A stretch of DNA of 64,000 nt from Nitrososphaerota archaeon (GTDB lineage: Archaea > Thermoproteota > Nitrososphaeria > Nitrososphaerales > Gagatemarchaeaceae): contig DAHWNW010000001.1 in NCBI GenBank assembly GCA_027339745.1, positions 299,188 through 363,187 on the forward strand, given 5' to 3'. Position numbers and translations under genes: made by a program. The notes under the pieces were generated by a model. That model had not been told where the DNA came from and did no database searches. It worked only from the letters and a program-made list of their open reading frames with translations. This document shows, piece by piece, positions 1 through 7,470 of this stretch. The number at the start of each line of letters is the position of its first letter. Within the stretch, counting starts at the first letter, position 1.

Positions 1-81
1 GTCAATTGTAGAGCGCGTGGTTGTGGCTATCTCCCGGAGCCTGGCCCTGAACTCTCCGTCGATGTCGTCAAAGGGTCGCAT
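1..81 (-). CDS. Partial unidentified CDS (N-terminus only)
   Basis: Reading leftward, an ATG at 81-79 opens a frame that stays open to the window edge (27 codons, beginning MRPFDDIDGEF, rich in Arg, Glu and Asp). It starts two bases after the TGA of the NurA-like gene (86-84), so the two are very likely one operon. Too little is visible for an identity. Archaeal nurA is often next to herA (the partner DNA translocase), so HerA is one possibility, but nothing in these 27 residues shows it. Confidence 0.5.
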   Translation of the reverse strand, partial: MRPFDDIDGEFRARLREIATTTRSTID

Positions 82-83
82 AG

Positions 84-1907
84 TCAACTCCCCCTCCTGC
101 GTCCCTCTATTTGGCTGCGATAGTCCCTGAACCTGCGGGAGAAAAGCACCTGCTGGTCGAGGTCAGACTTCGCCATTTCGATGGCGACGGCACCGAGGTA
201 GGCCTGGCGGGTCTCCTCGAGGATGGATTTTGCTTTCTTGTCAGCGAGGAAGAGGGGGTAGTTGTGCCCTAGGGCCTCGGGGATGACCTCCTTTCCCATC
301 TCCGTCAACATCGCCATCACCATGTTCGTGAGACTCGAACCTCTCTGGAAGTGGAGCACTGGAAGTATCTTGACGTCGGCGGGGCCGTCTTTGTTGAAGA
401 GCGCGACCTCGTCCCAGTGGTCGTGCCCAGGGTAGACCGGCCTGTCGTATGTGAAGACATGGCTCCTCACGCTGGGAGAAGAGTCGCTGCTCCATAGCTG
501 GATGTAGGACTTCAGATAGACCCGCTCTTGGTAGATGACATTCTCGAAGGCCCCGTTGACTCGAGCACTTCCAGCCGCGAGTTCGGGATCATCCACTGGA
601 GCCATGGTCCTGAAAGAGGCGTCAATCTCAGGTGTATACCAGGGCGTCGGAATGTCCGCGGCGTTCACCACGCTGTTGGTCTGGAGGAGCATCTTGTCGC
701 TGTTGAAGTTGGGGAACTTCCTCACCGAATCGATCAGTCCGGCGCGGCCAAGGATTGGGACGACCGTGTTGACAAACTCGAAGGCGTTGGTGTCCTTTGT
801 GAAGCCGATAGGTAGGATGCCCTCGACCCACGCCTTCCTTGTGAGGGCCCTGATCAGGACGAGGACCATGAAGTCGAGGTCGTCGGCAGTGACCCAGCGC
901 TCGGAGCCCCCCTTCTTCACTAGGAGCGGATGGCCCCCATTAGGTGCGAAGACGTGCCTCGCGACGGCGAGGGTGGCGTCCAGGACTCGGTCCCAGTAAG
1001 CAGAGGCCCCCGGTTTGAGTTTGAAGGCAGGCGATATCTGCTCGAACCCCCCGAACTGCCTTTCAAGCTCTACGAGGTCGTCATTCAACCTGCCGGCCCA
1101 CTTGGGGTCGGCACCAAGGCGCTCCACGAGGTCTCGCGCCGTCAGCGACTCGCCGCCGAAGAGTTCTAGGACCGCGGCGAACTTCAGCAGTTGGCTCCTG
1201 GGAGCGGGGGTAACGAGCTCCGGGTTGGGGAGGAGCATCCTCGCCAGCTCGAGGTCGAGCGCGGTGACCTTGCCTGATGGTGTGTCAATCCCCTCGAGGA
1301 CGCACTCCCTGTCCCTTATGAAGTCCCTAGTGCTCCAGACCAAGTGAGCGACATCTCCCGCCAAGGTCCTGTCCAGTAGGACGATGCTACAGGTGGAACC
1401 CCCTGTGAGGCCGCGGTAAGCCAGGTAGTACTCGGCCACTTGCATCAGCACGTTCGGTAGCCGCTCCGGGTCGACCTCGACGCCCGATTCGTGCTTCTGA
1501 CCGAAGATGTGTGCAGCGTCCTCCTCTGACAGAGGAATCGCCGCCGAGGCAGAGAGTCCCTCGTCGGTGGCGCGGGGGGACCCTACTTCGACCCCCCCTT
1601 CGCTGAAGGTCACCGTCCCAGAGTAAGCGAACGCGCCCACGTAGAACACGATGAGGTCGAGCAGCTGGTCCACTGATTTTGTGCCGTCGATGGCCAGGTA
1701 CCCGACCGAGTCAGCGCCGAAGAAGCGCTCGGCGGTCGAAGCAGCGGCCTTGAAGTCAACCCCGAACCTTAGCATCGCACTGATCTCTGGACCACACTTT
1801 TTCAGCTCAGCCATCTTCGCTTTGAATGAGTTCAGGAGGAAGCGGGTGGACGCCTGAACCTCCGCGATGGTCCTCGACTCGACCCCCGTATCATCGACCT
1901 CTAGCAA
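84..1907 (-). CDS. NurA-like domain protein (DNA end-processing nuclease candidate)
   Basis: 607 aa, soluble, no signal peptide. Two acidic motifs resemble the NurA nuclease fold: GYLAIDGTKSVDQLLDL near residue 68, with a hydrophobic strand ending in Asp-Gly, and SIVLLDRTLAGD near residue 175, comparable to the second metal-binding Asp of NurA. NurA is a 5'-3' nuclease that works with HerA and Mre11-Rad50 in archaeal double-strand-break resection. At about 600 aa it is longer than the usual 300-450, and the C-terminal third (from about residue 440) is unassigned. A downstream gene begins 2 bp after its stop. The fold assignment rests on motif spacing only; a different restriction-like or RNase H-like nuclease is possible. 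Confidence 0.55.
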   Translation of the reverse strand: MLEVDDTGVESRTIAEVQASTRFLLNSFKAKMAELKKCGPEISAMLRFGVDFKAAASTAERFFGADSVGYLAIDGTKSVDQLLDLIVFYVGAFAYSGTVTFSEGGVEVGSPRATDEGLSASAAIPLSEEDAAHIFGQKHESGVEVDPERLPNVLMQVAEYYLAYRGLTGGSTCSIVLLDRTLAGDVAHLVWSTRDFIRDRECVLEGIDTPSGKVTALDLELARMLLPNPELVTPAPRSQLLKFAAVLELFGGESLTARDLVERLGADPKWAGRLNDDLVELERQFGGFEQISPAFKLKPGASAYWDRVLDATLAVARHVFAPNGGHPLLVKKGGSERWVTADDLDFMVLVLIRALTRKAWVEGILPIGFTKDTNAFEFVNTVVPILGRAGLIDSVRKFPNFNSDKMLLQTNSVVNAADIPTPWYTPEIDASFRTMAPVDDPELAAGSARVNGAFENVIYQERVYLKSYIQLWSSDSSPSVRSHVFTYDRPVYPGHDHWDEVALFNKDGPADVKILPVLHFQRGSSLTNMVMAMLTEMGKEVIPEALGHNYPLFLADKKAKSILEETRQAYLGAVAIEMAKSDLDQQVLFSRRFRDYRSQIEGRRRGS

Positions 1908-2025
1908 TGGGCCCCGTGTGAACCGTTAGGAGTTTAAGCTTTGGAATGAGGCCGCGGAGTACACGGGGACCTTCGGCGAAAGTGACGAGGCAACCCTTAT
2001 TGGGACTGAAGGCCCAGTCTGGGCA

Positions 2026-2334
2026 ATGAAATTCGTGCTTGAGCACAAGTTCCCGAGGAGGCTGAGGTATGCGAAGTTCTATTTTCAAGCAGGTCCGACT
2101 TCGGTCCACTTCTCGTTGGACGGCACGAGCGCCGACTGGCACGCCACCATAGGGAAGAGGAAGAAGACCGCCATGACCGACCCGGAGTACGCGAGGTTCA
2201 GAGCGCTGGTCCCTGCGATGGAACTCCTGGACGTCGACGATGATAAGGTCCTGATCAGGAACGTTGCGGGCTACGAGGAGCTCTGGGAGAAGCCCCGCTG
2301 GACTCTCGAATCAGCTCACAAAAGGAACGGCTGA
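2026..2334 (+). CDS. Hypothetical protein, 102 aa
   Basis: Starts at ATG 2026 (MKFVLEHKFPRRLR). A basic N-terminus is followed by alternating hydrophobic beta-type segments (AKFYFQAG, SVHFSLDG, WHATIGK) and a C-terminal amphipathic part with KVLIRNVAGYEELW. No membrane segment, no cysteines. It lies alone between the divergent NurA-like gene and the nucleotidyltransferase-like gene. I do not recognise the family. Codon use resembles the neighbours (G/C at third positions), which favours a real gene over the 83-aa antisense ORF covering the same DNA. Confidence 0.6.
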   Translation: MKFVLEHKFPRRLRYAKFYFQAGPTSVHFSLDGTSADWHATIGKRKKTAMTDPEYARFRALVPAMELLDVDDDKVLIRNVAGYEELWEKPRWTLESAHKRNG

Positions 2335-2497
2335 AGGAGAAGGGGGACGTGCCGGGTTTCAAAGCAGATCAGCCCGAGCCGGCATCGTGGGACTTGTCCG
2401 AGAGTAGACCATTGCGCAGGTTTCTCACTTCTGTGGGCGTTCAACACGTTGATGTAAAGGACATCTTAAATCAGAAGGCGCCGGCTTCGCCGGTTGC

Positions 2498-3262
2498 ATG
2501 GAGAGCATAGTATTGCTCCCGACCGATTCTCTGGAGGCTGCGGAGCAGATCATCGAGACAGGCGAATCCAAGGCCGTCCGCCTCAGGCTCCTGGGAGGAC
2601 TCGCGTTCAAGAAGCTGTGCCCGAGCTCAAGGGAACCTCGCTACTTTAGGGAGAACAAGGACATCGACCTCATGGGGAAGAGAGAGGACTCGCGTGCGAT
2701 AATGAAAATCATGGAAACACTCGGCTACAAGCCAAGGGAACTCTTCAACAAGCTGAACATGGGGCAGAGGCTGATCTACTACGACATGGCGAACAAGAGG
2801 AGAGTGGACCTATTCCTTGACGAGTTCGTGATGTGCCACAAGTTCAATTTCAAGGAGAACATCTTGGCCGGTACCTACACCCTGCCGATCACGCAGCTCC
2901 TTATGACCAAGCTGCAGGTGGTCGAGAAGACCGATAAAGAGTACAAGGACATGATGGTAGCGTTCCGCGACTTCGACGTGACGACCGGTGAAGGGGGAAT
3001 CCGAGGGGATGAGATAGCCGAGCTCAGTTCGAAAGATTGGGGAGTCTACACGACATTCTGGAAGACGCTGGAGGCGGTAATGGCTAGGGCGCCCGTAATT
3101 GCAGGGGACGAGAGCGAGCTGATCTGCTCTAGGGTTAGGAAGCTCATGTCAATTATGGAGGGAGCTCCGAAGAGCTTCGGATGGAGGATGCGCGCTAAGG
3201 TCGGTGAGAGGACGCGCTGGTACGAACTTCCCGACTCCGACGGGGACGCGCTTTTGGGGTAG
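2498..3262 (+). CDS. Nucleotidyltransferase-fold protein (AbiEii/DUF1814-like)
   Basis: 254 aa. The segment RLRLLGGLAFKKLC followed about 20 residues later by ENKDIDLMGK has the arrangement of the minimal nucleotidyltransferase fold: a Gly-Gly turn after the first strand, then the D-x-D metal-binding pair on the next strand. A further acidic strand, KRRVDLFLDEF, supplies the third position, and the ITQLLMTKLQVVEKTDKEYKD helix is typical of AbiEii/MNT-like enzymes, which transfer nucleotides to RNA or proteins and are often toxins. No antitoxin-like partner is adjacent, so this looks like a solitary housekeeping member. A TATA-like TTAAAT lies about 30 nt upstream of ATG 2498, consistent with a leaderless or nearly leaderless mRNA. 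Confidence 0.7.
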   Translation: MESIVLLPTDSLEAAEQIIETGESKAVRLRLLGGLAFKKLCPSSREPRYFRENKDIDLMGKREDSRAIMKIMETLGYKPRELFNKLNMGQRLIYYDMANKRRVDLFLDEFVMCHKFNFKENILAGTYTLPITQLLMTKLQVVEKTDKEYKDMMVAFRDFDVTTGEGGIRGDEIAELSSKDWGVYTTFWKTLEAVMARAPVIAGDESELICSRVRKLMSIMEGAPKSFGWRMRAKVGERTRWYELPDSDGDALLG

Positions 3263-3635
3263 CCCGGGCATTCCTCAGGCGGATAACACCCCCACCCTCT
3301 CTCCCGACGGCGTAGTAGGCTCTCGAGTCTGATATTCTGAGGACGCGGCCTACCTCCGCCACGACGAGTTCGACAGTCTGGCCAGAACCTTCGTCTATCG
3401 CCAGGACCACTCTGGAACCCTTCCTGACCTGGAGCCGGCTGGCCATACCCGTGGGGAGGGATAGGCCTTGGCCAGCGTCGTCAAACGCCGCTTCGACCTC
3501 GCCTCCCTCATATTCTGTGACGCCAATGAAACCATTCGAAGTGAAAGAGGAGGCGTCGACTACCAAGACTATCTCGGTCAGATCTGAGGCGATGGCGCCG
3601 CTATGATTCTTCTTCGGATCCATCGTCTTCGTCAA
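3195..3635 (-). CDS. Hypothetical beta-rich protein with Arg-rich tail
   Basis: 146 aa from the first start; MDPKKNHSG at 3623 is an equally good start. The middle is beta-rich with many short hydrophobic strands (EIVLVVDASSF, RVVLAIDEGSG, VELVVAEVG), and the last 25 residues are strongly basic (KARPRRSREVR). It overlaps the preceding gene on the same strand by about 35 bp and its 3' end overlaps the 3' end of the opposing nucleotidyltransferase-like gene by 68 bp, so the two may form overlapping antisense mRNAs. No family recognised. Confidence 0.55.
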   Translation of the reverse strand: MTKTMDPKKNHSGAIASDLTEIVLVVDASSFTSNGFIGVTEYEGGEVEAAFDDAGQGLSLPTGMASRLQVRKGSRVVLAIDEGSGQTVELVVAEVGRVLRISDSRAYYAVGREGGGVIRLRNARATPKARPRRSREVRTSASSHRP

Positions 3636-3894
3636 GCTCTATCGGTATCTCTTCCTCGACTATCTTCTCGCCGTTCCCTCCAACGAGATCCTCGATTGGG
3701 TACCAGTGGTTCCGGCCGTCGAGCTTCTGCATCTCGACTTCGCAGAACCCGACGAGGGTCCGACCGGTCATGATTCCAGTCCTCGCACCTCTTTCGATCG
3801 TGACCCTCTGAACGTTGACCGACTCGTCCCCGAAGATCGCCTCTCGCTGGGCGTTGACCGTGACTTTGAGCCCTTTCGACGGCTTCAGCTCCAT
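3601..3894 (-). CDS. Hypothetical acidic-tailed protein
   Basis: 97 aa, beginning MELKPSKGLKVTVNAQRE. Predominantly beta, with a strongly acidic C-terminus (EEEIPIELDEDDGSEEES). It reads into the start of the basic-tailed 146-aa neighbour downstream, and the two overlap by about 35 bp. The opposite charges of the two tails and the overlap suggest co-expression and perhaps interaction; that is inference. Family not recognised. Confidence 0.55.
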   Translation of the reverse strand: MELKPSKGLKVTVNAQREAIFGDESVNVQRVTIERGARTGIMTGRTLVGFCEVEMQKLDGRNHWYPIEDLVGGNGEKIVEEEIPIELDEDDGSEEES

Positions 3895-3920
3895 GAATTA
3901 CGCGGCGAGCCCTCTGTTAC

Positions 3921-4241
3921 TTAAATCCTAAAGGACTGGATTTCGCGGAGCATCTTCCTAGTTTCTTCCGCGATGTCTGCGATCTTCGCAGGCTCCTTGT
4001 TCTTCAAGGCAAAGGACGTTGCGAGTAAGGCCACTCCAGCCACGCCGGTCACTGGCTCAGGTGCAGCGATCAAAGCGACTCCAGCCTTCTTCATTGACGA
4101 CGACGGAGATTTGGGTTTGGTAAGGCCCTCAACCTGTCGCGACAAGGTTGACGTGTCAGCCCTCTCCACGATTTCGGACTTCAACTCCGCGATCCGACCT
4201 AGCGACTCCGCAGCACTCTGGAGGACCTTCCTCTCTTGCAA
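3921..4241 (-). CDS. Small membrane-associated hypothetical protein
   Basis: 106 aa. Residues 1-40 form an amphipathic helix with coiled-coil potential (VLQSAAESLGRIAELKSEIVE), then a Lys/Ser-rich linker, then a hydrophobic Ala/Val/Gly segment at about residues 52-80 (GVALIAAPEPVTGVAGVALL) that could be a hairpin or single membrane span, and a charged C-terminal helix. It is the first of three minus-strand unknowns ending at 3195 and is divergent from the pterin dehydratase gene. No family recognised. Confidence 0.5.
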   Translation of the reverse strand: MQERKVLQSAAESLGRIAELKSEIVERADTSTLSRQVEGLTKPKSPSSSMKKAGVALIAAPEPVTGVAGVALLATSFALKNKEPAKIADIAEETRKMLREIQSFRI

Positions 4242-4339
4242 GACTCAGCGTGTGTCCTGGAAGAACCGAGTTAACGGTTGTTGTCAAGTCGCATTGCTGG
4301 TTCGCTAAATTAAAGACCAAGGCCGCATCAGAGGTGCGC

Positions 4340-4657
4340 GTGACCAAGCTCTTACCCCCCTCCGAAATCGATGCCAGGCTGAAAAGGTTGGAAGGGTGGA
4401 AGAGAGAAGGGGATTTCATAACTAAAACCTACCATTTCAAAGAGTTCATGGATGGCATCGCTTTCGTCAACAAGGTCGCGGGGGTGGCCGAGAAGCAAGA
4501 GCACCACCCGGACGTCCATGTGAGATACACCGCGGTCACCCTTTCCCTGCAGACCCACTCCGCCGGAGGGGTCACCGCGTGGGACCTTGGGCTTGCCAGG
4601 GCTATTGAGAGAGCGATCAGGGCCACGGCACGAGAAGGACGGACCATAGCACCTTAG
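4340..4657 (+). CDS. 4a-hydroxytetrahydrobiopterin dehydratase (pterin-4a-carbinolamine dehydratase)
   Basis: About 105 aa from GTG 4340 (GTG 4334 is an alternative); the open frame runs further upstream but that part is antisense to the opposing gene and non-conserved in appearance. The signature F-x-E-F-M-D-G-I-A-F-V-N-K-V-A followed by EKQEHHPDVHVRY matches the PCD/DCoH active site: the His-His-Pro-Asp motif supplies the catalytic histidines that dehydrate 4a-hydroxy-tetrahydropterin. Length agrees with the family (about 100 aa). In archaea that lack aromatic-amino-acid hydroxylases the enzyme may serve another pterin or repair role. It is just upstream of the thermosome gene in the same orientation, but the latter has its own promoter. 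Confidence 0.9.
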   Translation: MTKLLPPSEIDARLKRLEGWKREGDFITKTYHFKEFMDGIAFVNKVAGVAEKQEHHPDVHVRYTAVTLSLQTHSAGGVTAWDLGLARAIERAIRATAREGRTIAP

Positions 4658-4701
4658 CACCGGCGGTCGACTCCCTTCAGAAGTGAGCACCGCAAGTAAT
4701 A

Positions 4702-4727
4702 CTAATATACCACCGGTTGTATACCGG
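4702..4727 (+). promoter_or_regulatory. Thermosome promoter with inverted repeat
   Basis: A TATA-like box (CTAATATACC, 4702-4711) sits 30 nt or so upstream of ATG 4740, predicting a transcript start near 4733. Between box and start lies a perfect inverted repeat CCGGT-TGTAT-ACCGG (4713-4727), placed where a repressor would block the polymerase. Archaeal heat-shock genes are often repressed this way; which factor binds here is unknown. Confidence 0.55.
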
Positions 4728-4739
4728 CTCCAGATTCAT

Positions 4740-6410
4740 ATGTCGACGACCGCTATACCAGCCGTCACGCAGTCGGGGCAGCCCGTCCTGATTCTTAAGG
4801 AGGGGTCAAGCCAGAGCCGGGGGAGAGAAGCGCAGCGGAACAACATATCCGCAGCTAAGCTGATCTCGGAGATTGTAAGAACATCCATTGGCCCGCGGGG
4901 GATGGACAAGATGCTCGTGGATTCGCTTGGCGATGTCACCATAACGAACGACGGCGCGACCATGCTGAAGGAGATAGACGTCCAGCATCCAGCCGCCAAG
5001 ATGCTCGTTGAAGTGTCAAAGACCACCGACAACGAGGTAGGGGATGGGACCACTTCGGCGGTCGTGCTGGCCGGGGCTCTTCTTGAGAAGGCAGAGGAAC
5101 TCCTGGACAAGGACGTCCACCCCACTGTCATAGTCGACGGCTACTCGAAGGCATCAAGGAGGGCCATGGAAGCGCTCGAGTCGGTGGCAGAGAAGGTCAC
5201 CCCCGATAACAAAGACTGGCTCACGAAGGTCGCGAGAACGAGCATGCAGACCAAGCTCGTCTCCAAGGAGGCCCAGGACTTGGCTGAGCTCGTGGTAGAC
5301 GCCACCCTCGCGGTAGCTGAAAAGTCGGAGAAGGGGTTCCGCGTCGACATAGACAACATCAAGGTGGAGAAGAAGCCGGGAGGCTCGCTCAAGGACACCA
5401 GGCTGATCAAGGGAATCGTCCTCGACAAGGAGGTCGTCCACTCTGGGATGCCGAAGTCGGTCGACAAGGCGAAGATCGCGCTGGTGAGCGCGCCTTTCGA
5501 GATAGAGAAGACAGAGTTCGACGCGAAGTTGAACATCAACGACCCCACCATGATGAAGAAGTTCTTGGATGAGGAAACGAAGATGCTGAAGGGGATGGTA
5601 GACAAGGTAGCCGCGGTCGGGGCGAACGTAGTGATATGCCAGAAGGGCATTGACGACATCGCACAGCATTACCTCGCGAAGGCTGGAATACTGGCCGTCA
5701 GAAGGGCGAAGGAGTCAGACATGACCAAGCTGGCCAAGGCTACAGGCGGGAGGGTGGTGAACAACTTCGAAGACCTCTCGGCCGGAGACCTGGGAAATGC
5801 GGGGCACGTCGAGGAGAGGAAGGTAGAAGAAGACAAGTGGGTGTTCATCGAGGATGCGAAGAACCCGAAGGCCGTGACCATACTAGTAAGGGGCGGCACC
5901 CAGCGCATAGTGGACGAGGGGGAAAGGTCCCTCCATGACGCGCTGATGGTGACCAAGGACGTCATCGAGAGGCCGGCGGTCGTGGCCGGAGGCGGCGCTG
6001 CCGAGGCCGAAGCCGCATCCCAGGTGCTGAAATGGGCAGATAAGCTGTCAGGAAGGGAGCAGCTTGCTGCGCAGAAGTTCGCCGAGGCGCTTGAGGCCAT
6101 ACCCCTCGCCCTCGCGCTGAATGCGGGGATGGACCCAATCGACGCTCAGGTCGAGTTCAGGGCCAAGCACGCCACGGAGAACGGGAAGTGGTACGGCATC
6201 GAGGCAGCGGACGCGAAAATTAAGGACATGTACCAACGCCAGGTCTTCGAGCCCCTTGCGGTCAAGATTCAGATCATCAGGTCGGCCACGGAGGCCGCAT
6301 CGATGATACTGAAGATCGATGACGTCATAGCCGCAGGGAAGTCGAAAGCGCCTGCCAGTCCCCCAGGAGGGGCGGGCGGGATGGGCGGCGAAGGCGGCGA
6401 CTTCGACTAG
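4740..6410 (+). CDS. thsA: Thermosome subunit (group II chaperonin)
   Basis: 556 aa from ATG 4740 (MSTTAIPAVTQSGQPVLIL); a longer frame begins at 4683 but runs through the TATA box, so it is not used. ATP-dependent protein folding in the cytosol as an 8- or 9-fold double ring. Chaperonin signatures are clear: RTSIGPRGMDKML, VTITNDGATML, EVGDGTTSAVVLAG (phosphate-binding loop) and the C-terminal GGAGGMGGEGGDFD tail typical of thermosomes. Length is normal. Ordinary in all parts; only one subunit gene is in the window, and most archaea of this kind carry two or three. Confidence 0.97.
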   Translation: MSTTAIPAVTQSGQPVLILKEGSSQSRGREAQRNNISAAKLISEIVRTSIGPRGMDKMLVDSLGDVTITNDGATMLKEIDVQHPAAKMLVEVSKTTDNEVGDGTTSAVVLAGALLEKAEELLDKDVHPTVIVDGYSKASRRAMEALESVAEKVTPDNKDWLTKVARTSMQTKLVSKEAQDLAELVVDATLAVAEKSEKGFRVDIDNIKVEKKPGGSLKDTRLIKGIVLDKEVVHSGMPKSVDKAKIALVSAPFEIEKTEFDAKLNINDPTMMKKFLDEETKMLKGMVDKVAAVGANVVICQKGIDDIAQHYLAKAGILAVRRAKESDMTKLAKATGGRVVNNFEDLSAGDLGNAGHVEERKVEEDKWVFIEDAKNPKAVTILVRGGTQRIVDEGERSLHDALMVTKDVIERPAVVAGGGAAEAEAASQVLKWADKLSGREQLAAQKFAEALEAIPLALALNAGMDPIDAQVEFRAKHATENGKWYGIEAADAKIKDMYQRQVFEPLAVKIQIIRSATEAASMILKIDDVIAAGKSKAPASPPGGAGGMGGEGGDFD

Positions 6411-6458
6411 CCGAGCCTTCGCCAACCCTTAATAGCTAACTCGGCAGTTCGCGTGGCG

Positions 6459-7043
6459 ATGCAGGCCGAGGAGCACCCCGCGACTGCGGAGAAAATCCTT
6501 CAGGTCGCGTCACGGATGTTCGCAGAGAAGGGTTTCGCCAACGCCTCTGTGCGAGACATCTGCAAGGTAGCCGAGACCACGGCCCCTGTCATCTACTACT
6601 ACTTCGGGAGCAAGAAGGGGCTCTTCGACGCCGTCGCCCGCAGGCAGATATCAATGGAAGACTTCATCGAGAAGTTGTCCAATACTTCGAAGGCTGCCGA
6701 CCCGAAGAAGGGGTTGGAGTCCTTCGTCGCGACGTATCTTACCACGTTCCCTGAGCACACCTTCGACATAGGCCTCTACATGCGCGACTCGGCGACGCTT
6801 GACAAGCAGAGCGCCGAAAGGGTCTCGGAGGATCTGGAGAGAATCAAGGGGATTGCCACCGCGCTGGTGGAGAGGGCAATCGTCAATGGTCACTTCCGCA
6901 GGACCGACCCGAAGCTGGCTGTAGACTGTCTTCTGGGGATGCTCAACAGGGTCATCTTCCAGCACATTCACTTCGCGAAGAGCCAGGACCTGGAGACGTA
7001 CAGCCGGTTCGTGACAGACTTCTTCTTTCGTGCGATGAAGTAA
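6459..7043 (+). CDS. TetR/AcrR-family transcriptional regulator
   Basis: 195 aa from ATG 6459; GTG 6453 is also in frame, but a TATA-like CCTTAATAG at about 6427-6435 predicts a start near 6457, favouring the ATG as a leaderless start. Residues about 8-55 form the TetR helix-turn-helix: AEKILQVASRMFAEKGF, then SVRDICKVAETTAPVIYYYFGSK, ending in the canonical YYYFGSKKGLFDAV. The C-terminal two-thirds is the helical ligand and dimerisation domain. It stands between the thermosome and a convergent PPOX flavoprotein with a 1-bp gap to the latter's stop. Ligand and targets unknown. Confidence 0.9.
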   Translation: MQAEEHPATAEKILQVASRMFAEKGFANASVRDICKVAETTAPVIYYYFGSKKGLFDAVARRQISMEDFIEKLSNTSKAADPKKGLESFVATYLTTFPEHTFDIGLYMRDSATLDKQSAERVSEDLERIKGIATALVERAIVNGHFRRTDPKLAVDCLLGMLNRVIFQHIHFAKSQDLETYSRFVTDFFFRAMK

Positions 7044-7044
7044 T

Positions 7045-7443
7045 CTAGAGCCCGACCACTGCGCGCCTGGGGGTGATTTCGATCGACGCACGAGGCTCCT
7101 TCCAGAATCTAGTCCGGGCCGCCTTCGTCCCAGCCGCCCTACCCGTGTATCTGATGGCAAGCTTCTCGATGTCTTTCATCCTGTCGCGCTCGCTGGCAAT
7201 CCTCGCCGTGCCGAAGAGGATCACGTATGGATAGCCGTCGTCTACGAGGAAGCAGACCCTCCCGTCGCGCTCGATGTTACGGTACTTCACCCTGTTGGTG
7301 GTTGTGTTGATGACAACCTTGTCCCCTTCTCTCATGTACCATATCGGGGTGACGTGGGGAGAGCCGTCGTCCATAATGGTAGCCAACTTGCCGATGTGTT
7401 TGCCGTCGAGAAACCTCCTGACCTTCGGTGTTAGACTCGCCAT
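7045..7443 (-). CDS. PPOX-class flavin/F420-dependent oxidoreductase
   Basis: 132 aa with the split-barrel pyridoxamine-5'-phosphate-oxidase-like fold: HIGKLATIMDDGSPHVTPIWYMREGDKVVINT is the classic first half, and NRVKYRNIERDGRVCFLVDD the second, with Arg/Lys residues that bind the cofactor phosphate. Small members of this length are usually F420- or FMN-dependent reductases rather than true PNP oxidases. A TATA-like TAAATATACC at about 7463-7472 predicts a transcript starting at the ATG, so a leaderless mRNA. The gene lies head to tail behind the geranylgeranyl reductase with a 27-bp gap, but that TATA box argues for its own promoter. Confidence 0.85.
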   Translation of the reverse strand: MASLTPKVRRFLDGKHIGKLATIMDDGSPHVTPIWYMREGDKVVINTTTNRVKYRNIERDGRVCFLVDDGYPYVILFGTARIASERDRMKDIEKLAIRYTGRAAGTKAARTRFWKEPRASIEITPRRAVVGL

Positions 7444-7470
7444 GGGTCTCCGGCCTACCCTTGGGTATAT

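Noticed and set aside
4683..4739. Extended N-terminus of the thermosome
   Set aside because: It would be translated through the TATA box; the family begins at ATG 4740.
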